Below, one piece after another: positions 19,665 through 29,389 of a stretch of DNA of 64,000 nucleotides. Within the stretch, counting starts at the first letter, position 1, and every line of letters begins with the position of its first letter. A program made the position numbers and the translations under genes. Under the pieces are notes generated by a model that did not search any database, was not told the origin of the DNA, and saw only the letters and a list, made by a program, of their open reading frames with translations. Source of the DNA: Streptomyces spororaveus (GTDB lineage Bacteria > Actinomycetota > Actinomycetes > Streptomycetales > Streptomycetaceae); NCBI RefSeq assembly GCF_016755875.1, contig NZ_BNED01000002.1, positions 105,374 to 169,373 on the forward strand, given 5' to 3'.

Positions 19665-20118
19665 ATGGCGACGACCCTGGCCATGGCCCGCGAGGCCGAG
19701 CACATCCTGTCCGCCGCAGCCGTGCGGGCCGGCCTGCCGGCGACGGTCCTGGCCGCCGAGCTGCTCGACGCGTCCCGCGGCGTACCCGTCCTGTTCGCGC
19801 TGAGCGGGCGCTGCGCCAGGCTGTTCACACGGCCCCGCACCCCGGACCCCGCACCGACCTCGTCGTCGGGCCCGTACCTGCTGCCACTGCGAGAGGACGC
19901 CGAGAGTCGGCCGCTCGATCGAGACTCACCTGCGACTGACCGCCGCACCCGCAGACCCCGAAGCGCGCCGCGCCTTCGAGGACTCTCTGTTCACCCTGTG
20001 CATCCTCATGGGCCAACCCTGCGCCCCCGAGGCACGGCACGGGGCCCAGCACGGCCCCGAAGCCCGGGCCGGTCGGCAGAGCCCCGCCCATCCGCAACGG
20101 ACAGATGGTCGATCATGA
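19665..20118 (+). pseudogene. Probable frameshifted DUF5133-like regulator
   Basis: An ATG 27 bases after the STAS gene opens a frame reading MAREAEHILSAAAVRAGLP and AAELLDAS. That coding signal fades near 19830. A second frame then reads ETHLRLTAAPADPEARRAFEDSLFTLCILMGQ to a stop at 20118, which resembles the DUF5133 family of Streptomyces. One frame change would join them. The first part could instead be the tail of an ANTAR-type protein. Assignment is tentative. Confidence 0.4.
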
Positions 20119-20895
20119 ACGCCAAGAAACACGGCCCGCGCCCGAAGCGGCTTCCCGATGAGGGAGCGGCCGTGGACGAGCACGGCCGCCCTCCGAAAGC
20201 CCCGTCACGGACAGGACCCGGCTCCAGCCCGCCCTCCGACCCGGCCCGTGTGGAGCGTGCAGGCAAGGAAGGGACACACCAGAAAGCCGGTGCGAAGCTG
20301 CCGACGGAATCGGGGGGCGAGCGCGCCACATGTAACGGGGGACCGAATGCGCGGGAGCCCGCGCTATCGGGCTCCAGGTCAGCCCGTCCGGACTTACGGC
20401 CCGCTGCGTGCGAAGCGGTTGCGTCAGGTTGGCGAACCCTGCACATCGCGGCGCGGTAGCGCAGCGTCGGCCGGGCCGCGGACCGAGGCAACGCCGCTGG
20501 TGACGGACGCTTCCCACGCCTATGGGGGCACCAGTTCGCCCCCAGGCAGCCGCCGCGGTCCCGCTGCTCAGGGGGTGAGAAGGCCCCCGTGGTGGTTCGC
20601 ATCGGCGGTTTCGGCTGGTGGGGCAGGAGGAGCGGGAGTGCGGGCGGTTAGCACATGCGGCCCGGGGGTAGTCCTCGGGGCTGGGTGGTGGCGCCACACA
20701 GACCGCTGGCCTTGTCCCATAGAGGGCGCAGATCCGCACAGGCTCGGCCTTACCAGCCTCGCACGCCCCGGTACGTCCGAAATTCGCTCGAAGTCTGCTC
20801 GTAGTCCGTCCGAACCCTCCGCGAGCGCGTCGGGCCGCACCGGCCTGATCCCCCGAAGCCGGGGCCAGACGGCCGGATGAGGAAGGAGGTTCCGC
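20119..20895. other. Region without a supported gene
   Basis: About 0.78 kb of high-GC sequence with open frames on both strands but no recognisable domain. A strong GGAAGGAGG site at the end belongs to the next gene. Confidence 0.45.
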
Positions 20896-22179
20896 ATGCC
20901 TGGAATCCGTACGTGGTTCGGTCGGGTGAAGGACGGCGCCGCGGCGCTCGGTGAGCGTCGTGCGCAGGTTCAGGCGCGGCACGAGGCCGAGCTGCTGGCC
21001 GAGCGGCAGCGTGTCGCAGAGGCCCGCCGGGCCCGTCCGCGCAACCCGGACCCAGCCCGGGCGGTGCCCTGGGGCGTACGGGTCGCGGCCGAGGCCGGCT
21101 GGCGGTTCCTGGTCCTCGCAGCCGCCCTGTGGGTCATCATGCGGGTGATCGGTTCGGTCCGGCTCGTTGTCCTCGCCTTCGCGGCCGCGCTGCTGATCAC
21201 CGCCCTGCTGGAACCGACGGTCGCCCGGCTGCACCGTGCGGGGCTCTCCCAGGGGCTGTCCACCGCCCTGACCGCGCTCTTCGGGTTCGTCGTCCTCGGG
21301 CTGATCGGCTGGTTCGTCGTCTGGCAAGTGCTCGACAACCTGGACAATCTGTCCGGGCGGCTCCAGGAAGGCATCGAGGAACTGAAACGATGGCTCCTCG
21401 ACAGCCCCTTCCACGTGACCGAGCAGCAGATCAACGATGTTGCCGGCAGCCTGAGCGACGCCATCGGCACCAGTACCAGCGAGATCACCTCGACCGGGCT
21501 CCGGGGCGTGACCGTCCTGGTGGAGATCATCACCGGAACGCTGCTGGCGATGTTCTCGACACTCTTCCTGCTGTACGACGGCAAGCGAATCTGGCAGTGG
21601 ACGCTGAAGCTGGTCCCCGCCGCCGCCCGGCCGGATGTCGCCGACGCGGGCCCGGCCGCCTGGGGCACCCTGACCGCCTATGTCCGCGGAACCTTGATTG
21701 TCGCCTTCATCGACGCACTCTTTATCGGTCTCGGCATCTACTTCCTGGGCGTGCCGCTCGCCGTGCCCATCGCCGTGGTGATCTTCCTGGCCTCGTTCGT
21801 GCCCCTGGTGGGCGCCGTCGCGTCCGGGGCCCTCGCGGTGGTCGTCGCACTGGTCACCCAGGGGGTGTTCACCGCGCTGATGACCCTGCTGGTGGTGCTC
21901 GTCGTCCAGCAGATCGAGGGCCACGTGCTGCAGCCGTTCATCCTCGGGAGGGCCGTACGGGTTCACCCGCTGGCCGTGGTCCTGGCCGTCGCCACTGGAG
22001 GAGTGGTCGCTGGCATCGGCGGAGCGGTCGTCGCCGTCCCGCTGGTCGCCGTGGCCAACACGGTGATCGGGCATCTGCGCGCCAACGGCGGGGACGACGG
22101 TTCGGCGGATGGGTCGCCCACGGCGGTCGAGGAGGAGCGGGCGGATCCACCCCCGGCACCGGACCCGGAACCCGCCTGA
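20896..22179 (+). CDS. AI-2E family transporter (YdiK/TqsA/PerM-type membrane protein)
   Basis: A 427-aa membrane protein with an ideal GGAAGGAGG site. A basic, Ala/Arg-rich cytoplasmic N-terminus (1-60) is followed by two helices, a long soluble segment (LDNLDNLSGRLQEGIEELKRW), and a block of five or six helices. The latter include FIDALFIGLGIYFLGVPLAVPIAVVIFLASFVPLVGA and VVLVVQQIEGHVLQPFILG, which are family hallmarks. Members are linked to autoinducer export or Na+/H+ antiport; the substrate here is unknown. The C-terminus is acidic and proline-rich. Confidence 0.93.
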   Translation: MPGIRTWFGRVKDGAAALGERRAQVQARHEAELLAERQRVAEARRARPRNPDPARAVPWGVRVAAEAGWRFLVLAAALWVIMRVIGSVRLVVLAFAAALLITALLEPTVARLHRAGLSQGLSTALTALFGFVVLGLIGWFVVWQVLDNLDNLSGRLQEGIEELKRWLLDSPFHVTEQQINDVAGSLSDAIGTSTSEITSTGLRGVTVLVEIITGTLLAMFSTLFLLYDGKRIWQWTLKLVPAAARPDVADAGPAAWGTLTAYVRGTLIVAFIDALFIGLGIYFLGVPLAVPIAVVIFLASFVPLVGAVASGALAVVVALVTQGVFTALMTLLVVLVVQQIEGHVLQPFILGRAVRVHPLAVVLAVATGGVVAGIGGAVVAVPLVAVANTVIGHLRANGGDDGSADGSPTAVEEERADPPPAPDPEPA

Positions 22180-22191
22180 CACCCCGGCCGG

Positions 22192-22212
22192 GGCCGCAGG
22201 ACGCCTGCGGCC
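22192..22212 (+). terminator. Hairpin after the AI-2E family gene
   Basis: GGCCGCAGG and CCTGCGGCC form a perfect 9-bp stem with a 3-nt loop, 13 bases after the stop. There is no U tract, as is common for Streptomyces terminators. Confidence 0.6.
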
Positions 22213-22386
22213 TGCGGCCGCCGCTCACGCCGTAAGGGGTGATCATGGTGCATCTGGGAAGCCGTAACAGGTGATCACGGTCGGCGTCGAAGAAGAGTCG
22301 GTGACGGAGCTGTGCTGGGGCTTGGCCGTCGGCGATGCCGGGCGGGACGGCCGCTTCGGCATGCCGACTCTCACCGCCGCTCTCTC

Positions 22387-22667
22387 CTACGCCAGGCGCT
22401 TCTTCGGTCGGGGTTCGGCGTCGAGGAGTGCCCACCAGGTGTGGCCGTGGTGGTCGGTGTGGGTGCCGCAGGCGTCGACGGTGCGCTGCAGCGCCACCTC
22501 CGTCGGGACCTGGCCCGCACCCTCTTGTTCGCTGGTCTGGTGGTTGAGGACCATGATGAGGATCTTGTTGTCTTGGTCGGCGAGGTGGACGCTGACGCAT
22601 TTCCCGCCGCCTGCCACGGCCGCGTGGACCAGGCCGTGGACGGCCTTGAGGAAGTCGTGCTCGTCCC
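22387..22667 (-). pseudogene. 3' fragment of a paralogue of the 40.5-kb hypothetical gene
   Basis: The frame reads GGGKCVSVHLADQDNKILIMVLNHQTSEQEG and THTDHHGHTWWALLDAEPRPKK. It matches the C-terminal half of the intact protein at 40477-41016 almost residue for residue. The 5' half is absent: the homology stops where a hairpin and a SUKH remnant begin. No start with a ribosome binding site is visible. Confidence 0.7.
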
Positions 22668-22700
22668 GACGGTTCTCCGCCGTCCGAGCGGAGAACCGTC
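22668..22700 (-). terminator. Perfect 13-bp stem hairpin
   Basis: GACGGTTCTCCGC and GCGGAGAACCGTC pair perfectly around a 7-nt loop. It lies just 3' of the SUKH remnant on the minus strand, so it probably was that gene's terminator. Confidence 0.65.
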
Positions 22701-22727
22701 ACTGTCGAAATCTCGACCGACGAACGG

Positions 22728-23266
22728 CTACAACTGTGCGGAAGCGTCGGGCCACAGGGCCATGTCGAAGCCTTCATCAGCAACGCCCTCCTCATACAAG
22801 CCCCGGCCCGCCAGCCAGGTCTCAAGCCAGTCTGTGAGGCTCCCCGCATCCACGAACCACGCCAGGGACAGGTCCTGCCTTCTGATCACGTTCGGCTCGA
22901 AGAGGAGAACGGTTCCGTCCTCGCTCCGACGTCGACGCACGCAGCCATGGCACAACCCCAGTCCAGGATCGGCAGGACACCCTTGGGTCACGATCACCAG
23001 GTGTCCGCATCTGCAGCCGGGATCCGTCCCAGGTAGTCCTCGACCGCGGCCTCCTCTCCATCCGGATTCGGACCACCTGACAGAGGCAGCAATGGGTCCA
23101 TCGGACCGAAACTGCCGTTGCCCACCTTCAAGTACAGCGTGGCAAGAAGCGGGTGCGGACGGAAGCCGGGACTCCGCTCGGCCTCGTCCAGAGCCCCCCC
23201 AAGAGACCGGGCCCTGCAGCCGCCTGCTCTCGGCTCAAAGTTGTCCACGGCGACATGCTCGCCCAC
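22728..23266 (-). pseudogene. Decayed SMI1/KNR4 (SUKH) family gene
   Basis: The first frame gives HPLLATLYLKVGNGSFGP and AVEDYLGRIPAADADTW, a typical SUKH N-terminus. It meets two in-frame stops near 23000, continues in the same frame as GVLPILDWGCAMAACVD, and needs one frameshift to reach SEDGTVLLFEPNVIRRQD and the C-terminus. It is probably an orphan immunity gene now inactive. Confidence 0.65.
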
Positions 23267-23367
23267 GACTCCGACAGACTTACGGGCAGGTCGGGCCGGG
23301 GGCCTCCACGAATCCGGGCGGAGCTAGTCTCGACGACCCCATCACTGCTGGGTGACGTCATATCTGG

Positions 23368-23512
23368 GGTTATGGCTCAACTTCTGTGGTGACGACACGA
23401 CGGCCAGTGCATCGGGACGCCGAACACTGGAAACGAGCAGTTCAGTGCGTTGGCCCGAAGCGGGCACGAGCCCGCACTGCCAGCTCCACAGAAGTTGAGC
23501 CAGAACCATAAC
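23368..23512. repeat. Paired inverted repeats around 96 bp (solo IS ends or MITE-like)
   Basis: GGTTATGGCTCAACTTCTGTGG at 23368-23389 recurs inverted at 23486-23512, where the copy carries a few extra bases (CCAGAA) between the two blocks. Between them is another small hairpin (GCGGGC/GCCCGC). There is no open frame. The element is next to an ISL3 transposase remnant and may represent its ends. Confidence 0.6.
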
Positions 23513-23578
23513 TGGTGAACATCCGCAGCGCTCAAGATCACTAACTGCTGCCCAAAGTGCTGACCAATCGCTGCTACT

Positions 23579-24032
23579 TCACGCGAACGAAGCCAGTTTC
23601 GTAGTGACGCCCTTTGCGGGTCGCGTACTCATCGACCCCGACCACGCGCGGGGCGGGAACTTCCGGGTCGGGCAAGGCTTCGACAAGCCGCAGCACCGTG
23701 CTGCGGCTGACCGCCACGCCGAAGACTCTCGCCATGCGGGCCCCGGCCGGCCCGGCGAGTGCGAGGCCCGACCGCGGCCAGTATCGACCGCAGGCGCTCG
23801 GTCCGACGGGTCAAGCCTGGTAGCTGTTCGGCGAAGGTCCGCCGCCCGCACGAGATGACCGGGCAGAGGAACCTGCGGACGCGCAGACAGAGAGCGACCC
23901 GTCTGCCTCCGCTGGGCAGCACTAAACGAAAACACCCACCTCGGCCGATAATGTCGCAGCTCAGCGCGGCGGGCCTCGACCCGGCGCAGGGCCGCCAGGC
24001 CGTCGCGGCTCCGCCGTGCGGTTCGCGAGAAT
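23579..24032 (-). pseudogene. Fragmented ISL3-family transposase
   Basis: Across frames the minus strand reads LRVRRFLCPVISCGRRTFAEQLPGLTRRTERLRSILAAVG, then ARMARVFGVAVSRSTVLRL, then LPDPEVPAPRVVGVDEYATRKGRHYETGFV. This is the zinc-finger/HTH N-terminal region of ISL3 transposases. At least two frameshifts occur, and the DDE domain is missing. The remnant truncates the beta-propeller gene on the same strand. Confidence 0.65.
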
Positions 24033-24033
24033 G

Positions 24034-25350
24034 ATGACGGCCAACGCCCTTGCACCCGAATCTGGTTGGTGCGTGGACAGGAAGCAGTGGCCGGTGCGGA
24101 GAGCGACAGGACATCGTCCGCGACCTTCGTCCGCTTTCCGGCCGCCTCGCGATACAGGGAACCAGTGTTGCAGTAGGTGATGCCGTCGGCCCGTTCCACG
24201 GGGCCGTTGCAGTCGGGGATGACCAGCACCATCCTGGTGTCGCGGTCCAGCGGGCGGACCACGGTCGCCGGTTGGTCGCCCGCGCTCACCCACCGGTCAC
24301 CGTCCAGCCGGAACAGTGTGGCCGGGCGGTGCGGCCGCTTCTTGCCGTCCTGCGTATCCTGGCTCTTGTCACAGGTCCAGGCGGAGATGGTGGCGTACAG
24401 GTGCTGGTCGGGTCCCCACCACAGGTCGCTCACGCCGATCCCGCCAGTGACGCCGGCGATGTATCCGGGCGGCAGAGCGGCCGACTGGTCGGTGCCGCCG
24501 ACCTCGCCCTTCGGCCCGAGGATGTGGATCGGGAAGGGCGCGGTGCAGCCGCCGGGGTTGTGGCGGGCCGCCACCGCGATTCGCTGGCCGCCCCCGACGA
24601 CGGCGAGCGCGGCCGGCATGTAGCGTTGGATTCGAAGCGCGGGTAGACGGTGATCCCGGCGGTGTTCAAGTCGTTCAGGCGCAGTGCCATACCGGGGTCG
24701 CCGCCGGACATCTCGTACTGCCCGGTGAGCACGTGGGTGGGGGTGGCGCCGAGGAGCTGCGGCTGCCAGTAGCTGCCGTTGTCGAGCTCGGTTCGAGGGG
24801 TGGTGGGCCGGTCCAGGTCGATGCGGAACGCGCTGGTGGGGCCGGGCTCGTAGGACAGCACCATGACGTCGTGGTCACCGACCGGGGTGAGGTCGTGGCA
24901 GCCGGGACAGGGCAGCCTGCGCACCTCGCCGGTCCGGGCGTCGACGGTGATCAGCCGGGTGTCCTCGCGTCGGTCGAGCAGCTCGTCGTCGGAGAAGAAC
25001 GCCACCCGGTGCCCGTCGTGGGTCCACACCACCATGTTCCGATGCGGGTCGGCAAGGTCGAAGACGCGCGGAACCCGGGTCGGCGGCCGGTCACCGCGCA
25101 CGAGGACCAGTTCCTGCTCGGTGGTATACGCGTACGGTGTCCCGCCCGTAGGTCCGGGCGTGGCTCCCTTCGACGAGGCCCGGGAGGGGCGGCCGTCCCC
25201 GGTCTCACCCTTACTTTCCCCGTCTCTGCCGCCTGCGCCACTCCCGTCCGTGGCCCGGGTGATCAGCAGGGTGGCGACGACGGCGACGGCCAGGACGAGC
25301 ACCACGAGGGCGGCGAGCCGGCCCGCCGTGATCCCGCGCGCCCCGGTCAT
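24034..25350 (-). pseudogene. Frameshifted membrane-anchored beta-propeller protein
   Basis: The ATG overlaps the upstream stop (ATGA). Residues 8-30 form a membrane anchor (GRLAALVVLVLAVAVVATLLI), followed by a Gly/Ser-rich linker and WD40/TolB-like blades such as NMVVWTHDGHRVAFFSDD and GPTSAFRIDLDRP. Near 24620 the frame must shift by one base to continue (MPAALAVVGGGQRIAVAARHNPGG, then SDLWWGPDQHLYATISAWTCDKS). The C-terminus runs into the ISL3 remnant without a natural end. The likely former role is an extracytoplasmic sensor or scaffold. Confidence 0.65.
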
Positions 25351-26405
25351 CGGTCCGCCTCCATTGCGGCTGCGGCGGCCGGGTCGGCGGGGTGCCAGCC
25401 GTCGCGGTCCTGAGCGTAGGCCGCGCGGTATCCGGCGGGCGGGCGGCTGCCCTGGACAGCCGGGGCGCGGGCTGTGAGCTCGAAGGGCTTGCCCTGCCGG
25501 TCGATCTGCTGGGTGAGAACCCCGTCCCGGGTGGCCACCGCCAGTTCGAGGGTGAACGAGCAGCGGTGGCGGGTACTGATGACACCAACGCTGAGGGTCT
25601 CCCGTTCGCCAGGCTTGAGGGTGAGGGTTTGCTCGTCGAAGTAGTTGCGCCGCGTCCACTTCAGGCCCGCGCCGGTGCGGGCCCGCAGCTGCGGATACGG
25701 GTCGGCCGCGTCCAGGTCGAAACCGATCGCCACCGTGTCGCCGCCGCCCTGTGAGTGCCCCTCGAAATGCGTGCCGTCCAGGGGTGGTCCGCACTTCTTG
25801 TGCACGTTGATGTCGGTGACCTGGACCTCCTCCGCCGCGTTGCCGCGCAGGGCCACGGTGATCGTGCCGGACTCGGTCACCACCGCGCCGTGCCGGTCGT
25901 ACCAGGATGCGAACGCTGCCGAGTCGGGCACGATCTCGGAGCCGAAGCGCGCCAGCTCGGCCTCGCTCATGCGCAAGGCGTCCGGCAGCGCGAAGTCCCG
26001 TCCGGGCAGGTCGCTTACCGGCCCGGTAACGGAGGCGACCAGCACGGGCGGACTACCGGACGGGGCGGGACGGGGCCGGGTGTCCGCCGGGGGCCGGGCC
26101 CGGTCGACGCCGCCGTCCGCGTCACGGCTCTGCCACCACAGGGTTCCGCCGACGGCAGCACCGGCGGCCAGTAGCAGGCAGAGCACGGCGGTGAGCGGAC
26201 CGACGGCCCGGCCGCTGCGGTCGGAGCCGTGGTAGAAAATGTTCTGCGCCGAGCCCACCGCGAGCACCCCGTCGCCGGAGGCGTGGGCGCTGCCAGGTGT
26301 CCGGCCCGCGCTTCCAGGGACGTCGGAAGAGCCGGAAGTACTTTGGGCATCGGAAGCGTCAGGGGCATCACCGGCGGGGGTGCCGCCGGAGGCCGGTCCG
26401 GTCAG
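25347..26405 (-). CDS. Hypothetical single-pass membrane protein
   Basis: About 307-352 aa depending on the start. A hydrophilic Ser/Gly/Pro N-terminus with GVLAVGSAQNIFYHG is followed by one membrane helix (AVGPLTAVLCLLLAAGAAVGGTLWW). A beta-rich extracellular domain ends the protein. Coding bias reaches 26405, where a CTG overlaps the previous stop. The first standard starts are GTG at 26267 and 26258, neither with a good ribosome binding site. It is the middle gene of a coupled three-gene minus-strand cluster. Family unknown. Confidence 0.6.
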   Translation of the reverse strand: MTGPASGGTPAGDAPDASDAQSTSGSSDVPGSAGRTPGSAHASGDGVLAVGSAQNIFYHGSDRSGRAVGPLTAVLCLLLAAGAAVGGTLWWQSRDADGGVDRARPPADTRPRPAPSGSPPVLVASVTGPVSDLPGRDFALPDALRMSEAELARFGSEIVPDSAAFASWYDRHGAVVTESGTITVALRGNAAEEVQVTDINVHKKCGPPLDGTHFEGHSQGGGDTVAIGFDLDAADPYPQLRARTGAGLKWTRRNYFDEQTLTLKPGERETLSVGVISTRHRCSFTLELAVATRDGVLTQQIDRQGKPFELTARAPAVQGSRPPAGYRAAYAQDRDGWHPADPAAAAAMEADR

Positions 26406-26869
26406 CCCTCGGACCGGACCGGCGGGGGAGGGGGGCTGAAGGTGACGTTCCCGTTGATCAGGGCCGCGGCGAGCGAGCCCTGCTCGGCGTGGACGCGGAT
26501 GTCGCCCCGGACGTTCTGGCCACCGCCGGGGGCCGGTGCAGGCGCCGTCTCCCCGGTCACCAGCCGGCGCAGCTCGCGGGCCGCGTACTCGCGGTCGGGT
26601 CCGTCCAGCTGCTCCAGAGTGGCGGCCACCCGATCCCGCCAGGCCGCACCGTACCGTTCCAGCTCGTTGCCGTTCGGCGTACCGGCCTCCAGCAGCCGTT
26701 CGGCGCTGCTGTCCAGCTCGGCGAGCACGCTCTCCTCGAGCCGGGCGTCGCCCCGGCCGAACCAGCCGCCGAGGCGGGTGCGCAGTTCCTCCCAGGCGTC
26801 GGTGCCCGCGGCGGTCGCCACCGCGGCGCCCGCCGCGGCGGCGAGCGTCAGCAGTTCTTCGGTCAGCAT
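26402..26869 (-). CDS. Hypothetical protein with helical body and GD/N-type tail
   Basis: A 155-aa protein with an ATG start preceded by an AGGAGGGA-like site. The body is helical (MLTEELLTLAAAAGAAVATAAGTDAWEEL; ELERYGAAWRDRVAATLEQL). The tail contains GGGQNVRGDIRVHAEQGSLAAALINGNVTF, a QNVxGDIxVxAxxGSxAAxxIxG motif known from Streptomyces proteins that accompany NTPases or receptors. It is the first gene of the cluster with the membrane protein and beta-propeller. Function unknown. Confidence 0.78.
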   Translation of the reverse strand: MLTEELLTLAAAAGAAVATAAGTDAWEELRTRLGGWFGRGDARLEESVLAELDSSAERLLEAGTPNGNELERYGAAWRDRVAATLEQLDGPDREYAARELRRLVTGETAPAPAPGGGQNVRGDIRVHAEQGSLAAALINGNVTFSPPPPPVRSEG

Positions 26870-27202
26870 GGTGTGTCCCTCCTGCCCCGTGACCGGGCCC
26901 GGTCCCCGGGGCCCGCTGCCGCCAGGCGCCGGGATGCGTCCCCGGCCCCCGTACGTCGGCATACGCACCGTAACCGGCCGGGCCCGAACCGTCAGGGAAA
27001 CGCCCGCATCGAGGTCGCGGGAGCCACGTGTCGCACGGCGCCGCGGTAATGCTCTTCGCATGCAGCCAGGACATTCAGCCACCACCACGTGGCGGGCATC
27101 GAGGACTTGGACGAGGCATACGACCGAATGCCGACGGAGCTCGCTGCCGCCTCCGACCCCAAGGCGCGCGCAATGGTCGCAGCCACCTGGCGGGACCGGC
27201 CC
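26870..27202. other. Intergenic region with no clear gene
   Basis: A 330-bp stretch. A short plus-strand frame (27089 on) reads DEAYDRMPTELAAASDP in phase with the following anti-sigma fragment and may be a remnant of an upstream gene. Confidence 0.4.
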
Positions 27203-27681
27203 ATGAAGCACCACGCATCCGACGCCCACACCCTCGCCGCCGCCTCTGCCCTCGGCGCGCTCGACCCCGACGAACGCAAGTACTTCAACGCCCACCTACA
27301 GGCCTGCGAGGCCTGCCGCCAGGAAGCCGCAGAATTCGAGGCCACCGCGGCACGCCTGGCAGCAGCGGTGGCCCAGCCACCCCATGCGTCAGCCAAGCCG
27401 CAGGTCATGGCGGCCATCGACGGCGTACGCCAGCTGCCACCGCGCGTCGCCTCCGCCGCCTCCGCCCTCGGCGACATCCTGCGCCGCCGGGCCCTGCCGC
27501 TGGCGCTGGCGGCCGGCGTGGCCGCTGCCGCTGCCGCCCTCGGCGGCGTCGCGCTGTGGCAGGCGGAGAACCGACAGGACCTCAAGCAGCAGGCCCACCA
27601 GGCCCTGCAGCAGCTGGACGAGGTCAGCACCGTCCTGGCGGCACCTGACGCCCGTACCGTCCACGGACGGGCCATAGCGGT
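27203..27681 (+). pseudogene. Truncated RskA-like anti-sigma factor
   Basis: The frame reads HASDAHTLAAASALGALDPDERKYFNAHLQACEACRQE, the zinc-binding anti-sigma domain with an HxxxCxxC-type motif. A DNA-rich Ala/Pro linker and a membrane helix follow (ALPLALAAGVAAAAAALGGVALW), then QDLKQQAHQALQQLDEVSTVLAAPDART. The external RskA domain should continue for about 100 residues. Instead the frame runs into the tail of the FAD oxidoreductase on the opposite strand. No sigma factor gene is found beside it. Confidence 0.72.
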
Positions 27682-28935
27682 TCACGCCATGCCATGGCGC
27701 CGCAGGTCGTGCAGCACCTCGCGGGCGGCCCTCGCACCGGAGGCCAGCGCACCCTGGGTGGAACCGGTGGCCCGGTGATCACCGCACACATAACGGCCCG
27801 GCGCCACGCGCGTGGTACGGGTCAGCGTCTGCGGCGGAGCCATGGCGGGCAGCGCGTCCTCGATGGTGCGGACGGTGACGAGGTCCCAGCCTTCTGTGCC
27901 CGTGCCGTACGCATCCGCGAGCGCCGTTCGGAGCTCGTGCTCACGCCCCCGCCGGTCCCGGCCTGTGACCGACGTGGCGATGAGGGCGTGGCCGGGTGGG
28001 GCGTAGCCGGGCACGACGTCGCTCAGGACACAGGTGTTGAGGAAGCGGCGGTGGGCGTCCACGAGCAGGGTCGGCTCGCCGAGGGGGGACCGCGGAGCGA
28101 CGTGGTAGTACGTCGTCACCGTTCGGTAGGCGGGCAGGGTCACCTCGGGGAGCAGTGTCGGGACGGACCCCGGGCCGGTGGCGACCACAACGGCGCGTGC
28201 CGGGATCTCCCGTCCCTCGGTGGTGAGCACACCGTCGGCCGTGAGCTCGGCCACTGGGGTCTCAAGCTGTACGGCACCCTCTGGTAGGCCGGTGGCCAGG
28301 GCCTGCGGGACCGCCCCGATGCCCTCGGTCGGCAGGCAGATGGTTCCGCGCAGCATGCTCCGCCAGACCATGTGGAACACCCGGGCGGAAGTCTCCAGTT
28401 CCTCCTCCAAGAAGACCCCCGACACGAAGGGGCGGAAGAACCGCTCGACGAATGCTTCGGAGATCCCGGCGTCGGCGAACGCGGTGCGGGCGGTGGTGTC
28501 CGGCCGTCGTTTGAGCCAGGCCGGGGGCAGCAGCATGTCACGGGCGGACAGCAGGCCGAGGGCGGCCAGGTCGCGACGGCCGGCGAGGCGACCGGAGAGC
28601 AACTCGGGCAGCGTGCGCGGGCGACGGGTGGGATCGTTGAAGCTGAGTCTGCCGGTCGGAGTGTGAACGAGGAACCCTGGTGTGAAGGGCCGAAGGCGGA
28701 GTTTCTTCAGGTCGAACCTGCGCCGGACCTGGGGGTAGGCGGTGTTGAACACCTGGAACCCGCGGTCCACGAGGAAGCCCCCGACCCGGTCCGAACGCAT
28801 GCGTCCGCCGACCGCGTCGCCGGCCTCCATCACCCGTACGCGCATGCCGGCCGCCAGCAGGTCCCGGGCGCACGCCAACCCGGCGACTCCGGCACCGACG
28901 ACCAGCACGTCCGCTGCGTCGAGGCCTGAGGACAT
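27682..28935 (-). CDS. NAD(P)/FAD-dependent oxidoreductase (amine oxidase/phytoene desaturase-like)
   Basis: A 417-aa flavoprotein. The N-terminal VLVVGAGVAGLACARDLLAAGMRVRVMEAGDAVGGRMRSD is the FAD-binding Rossmann motif followed by the GG-doublet. The C-terminal RYVCGDHRATGSTQGALASGARAA is the second FAD-contact motif. The overall pattern fits the amine oxidase/protoporphyrinogen-oxidase-like superfamily. The substrate is unknown, and it stands alone in the region. Confidence 0.93.
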   Translation of the reverse strand: MSSGLDAADVLVVGAGVAGLACARDLLAAGMRVRVMEAGDAVGGRMRSDRVGGFLVDRGFQVFNTAYPQVRRRFDLKKLRLRPFTPGFLVHTPTGRLSFNDPTRRPRTLPELLSGRLAGRRDLAALGLLSARDMLLPPAWLKRRPDTTARTAFADAGISEAFVERFFRPFVSGVFLEEELETSARVFHMVWRSMLRGTICLPTEGIGAVPQALATGLPEGAVQLETPVAELTADGVLTTEGREIPARAVVVATGPGSVPTLLPEVTLPAYRTVTTYYHVAPRSPLGEPTLLVDAHRRFLNTCVLSDVVPGYAPPGHALIATSVTGRDRRGREHELRTALADAYGTGTEGWDLVTVRTIEDALPAMAPPQTLTRTTRVAPGRYVCGDHRATGSTQGALASGARAAREVLHDLRRHGMA

Positions 28936-29389
28936 ACGGCCACCTCTCTCACGTGTCGCTTCGATGCGGCCCGTGCCGCTCGTTCACTGTGTGCCGCAAA
29001 TGACCCCGACACGTAGGCGACACCGCCCGAAGGCCCGACGGCCGCCCGTCCGGGTGTGTCCATGTGCGCGTGCGGGTACGGGACGGACAACCATCGCCAA
29101 CTTCCTGCGCGCCTCCGACTTGGGAACCTTCTCGACCGACCTGACGATCCGGCAGCTCATCCGGACAAGCCCCGCCTCCATCCGACCGCCCGGGTGACGG
29201 ACTTCGTCGCTGCGAACGCCGGCTGGCCCACCGACTTCCATTTGCCGACCTACGCCTTCAGCCGTGGGCGTTTGGTCACTGGTCACGCGCGGCCTGGGCA
29301 ATCTCGGCGCCGCCGACCGCGGGCAGATCACGCGCGAGGTCGAGCGCAAGCTCACGATGCTGCGGTACGGGTCCGGCTGCCGATGTGGC
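28936..29389. other. Region without a supported gene
   Basis: A plus-strand frame near 29195 (TDFVAANAGWPTDFHLPTYA) and one near 29280 (LGNLGAADRGQITREVERKL) look like scraps of coding sequence, but neither has a start or family I can name. Confidence 0.4.

Noticed and set aside
20113..22182. 689-aa minus-strand frame opposite the AI-2E gene
   Set aside because: His/Asp/Gly-rich shadow translation of a membrane-protein gene.
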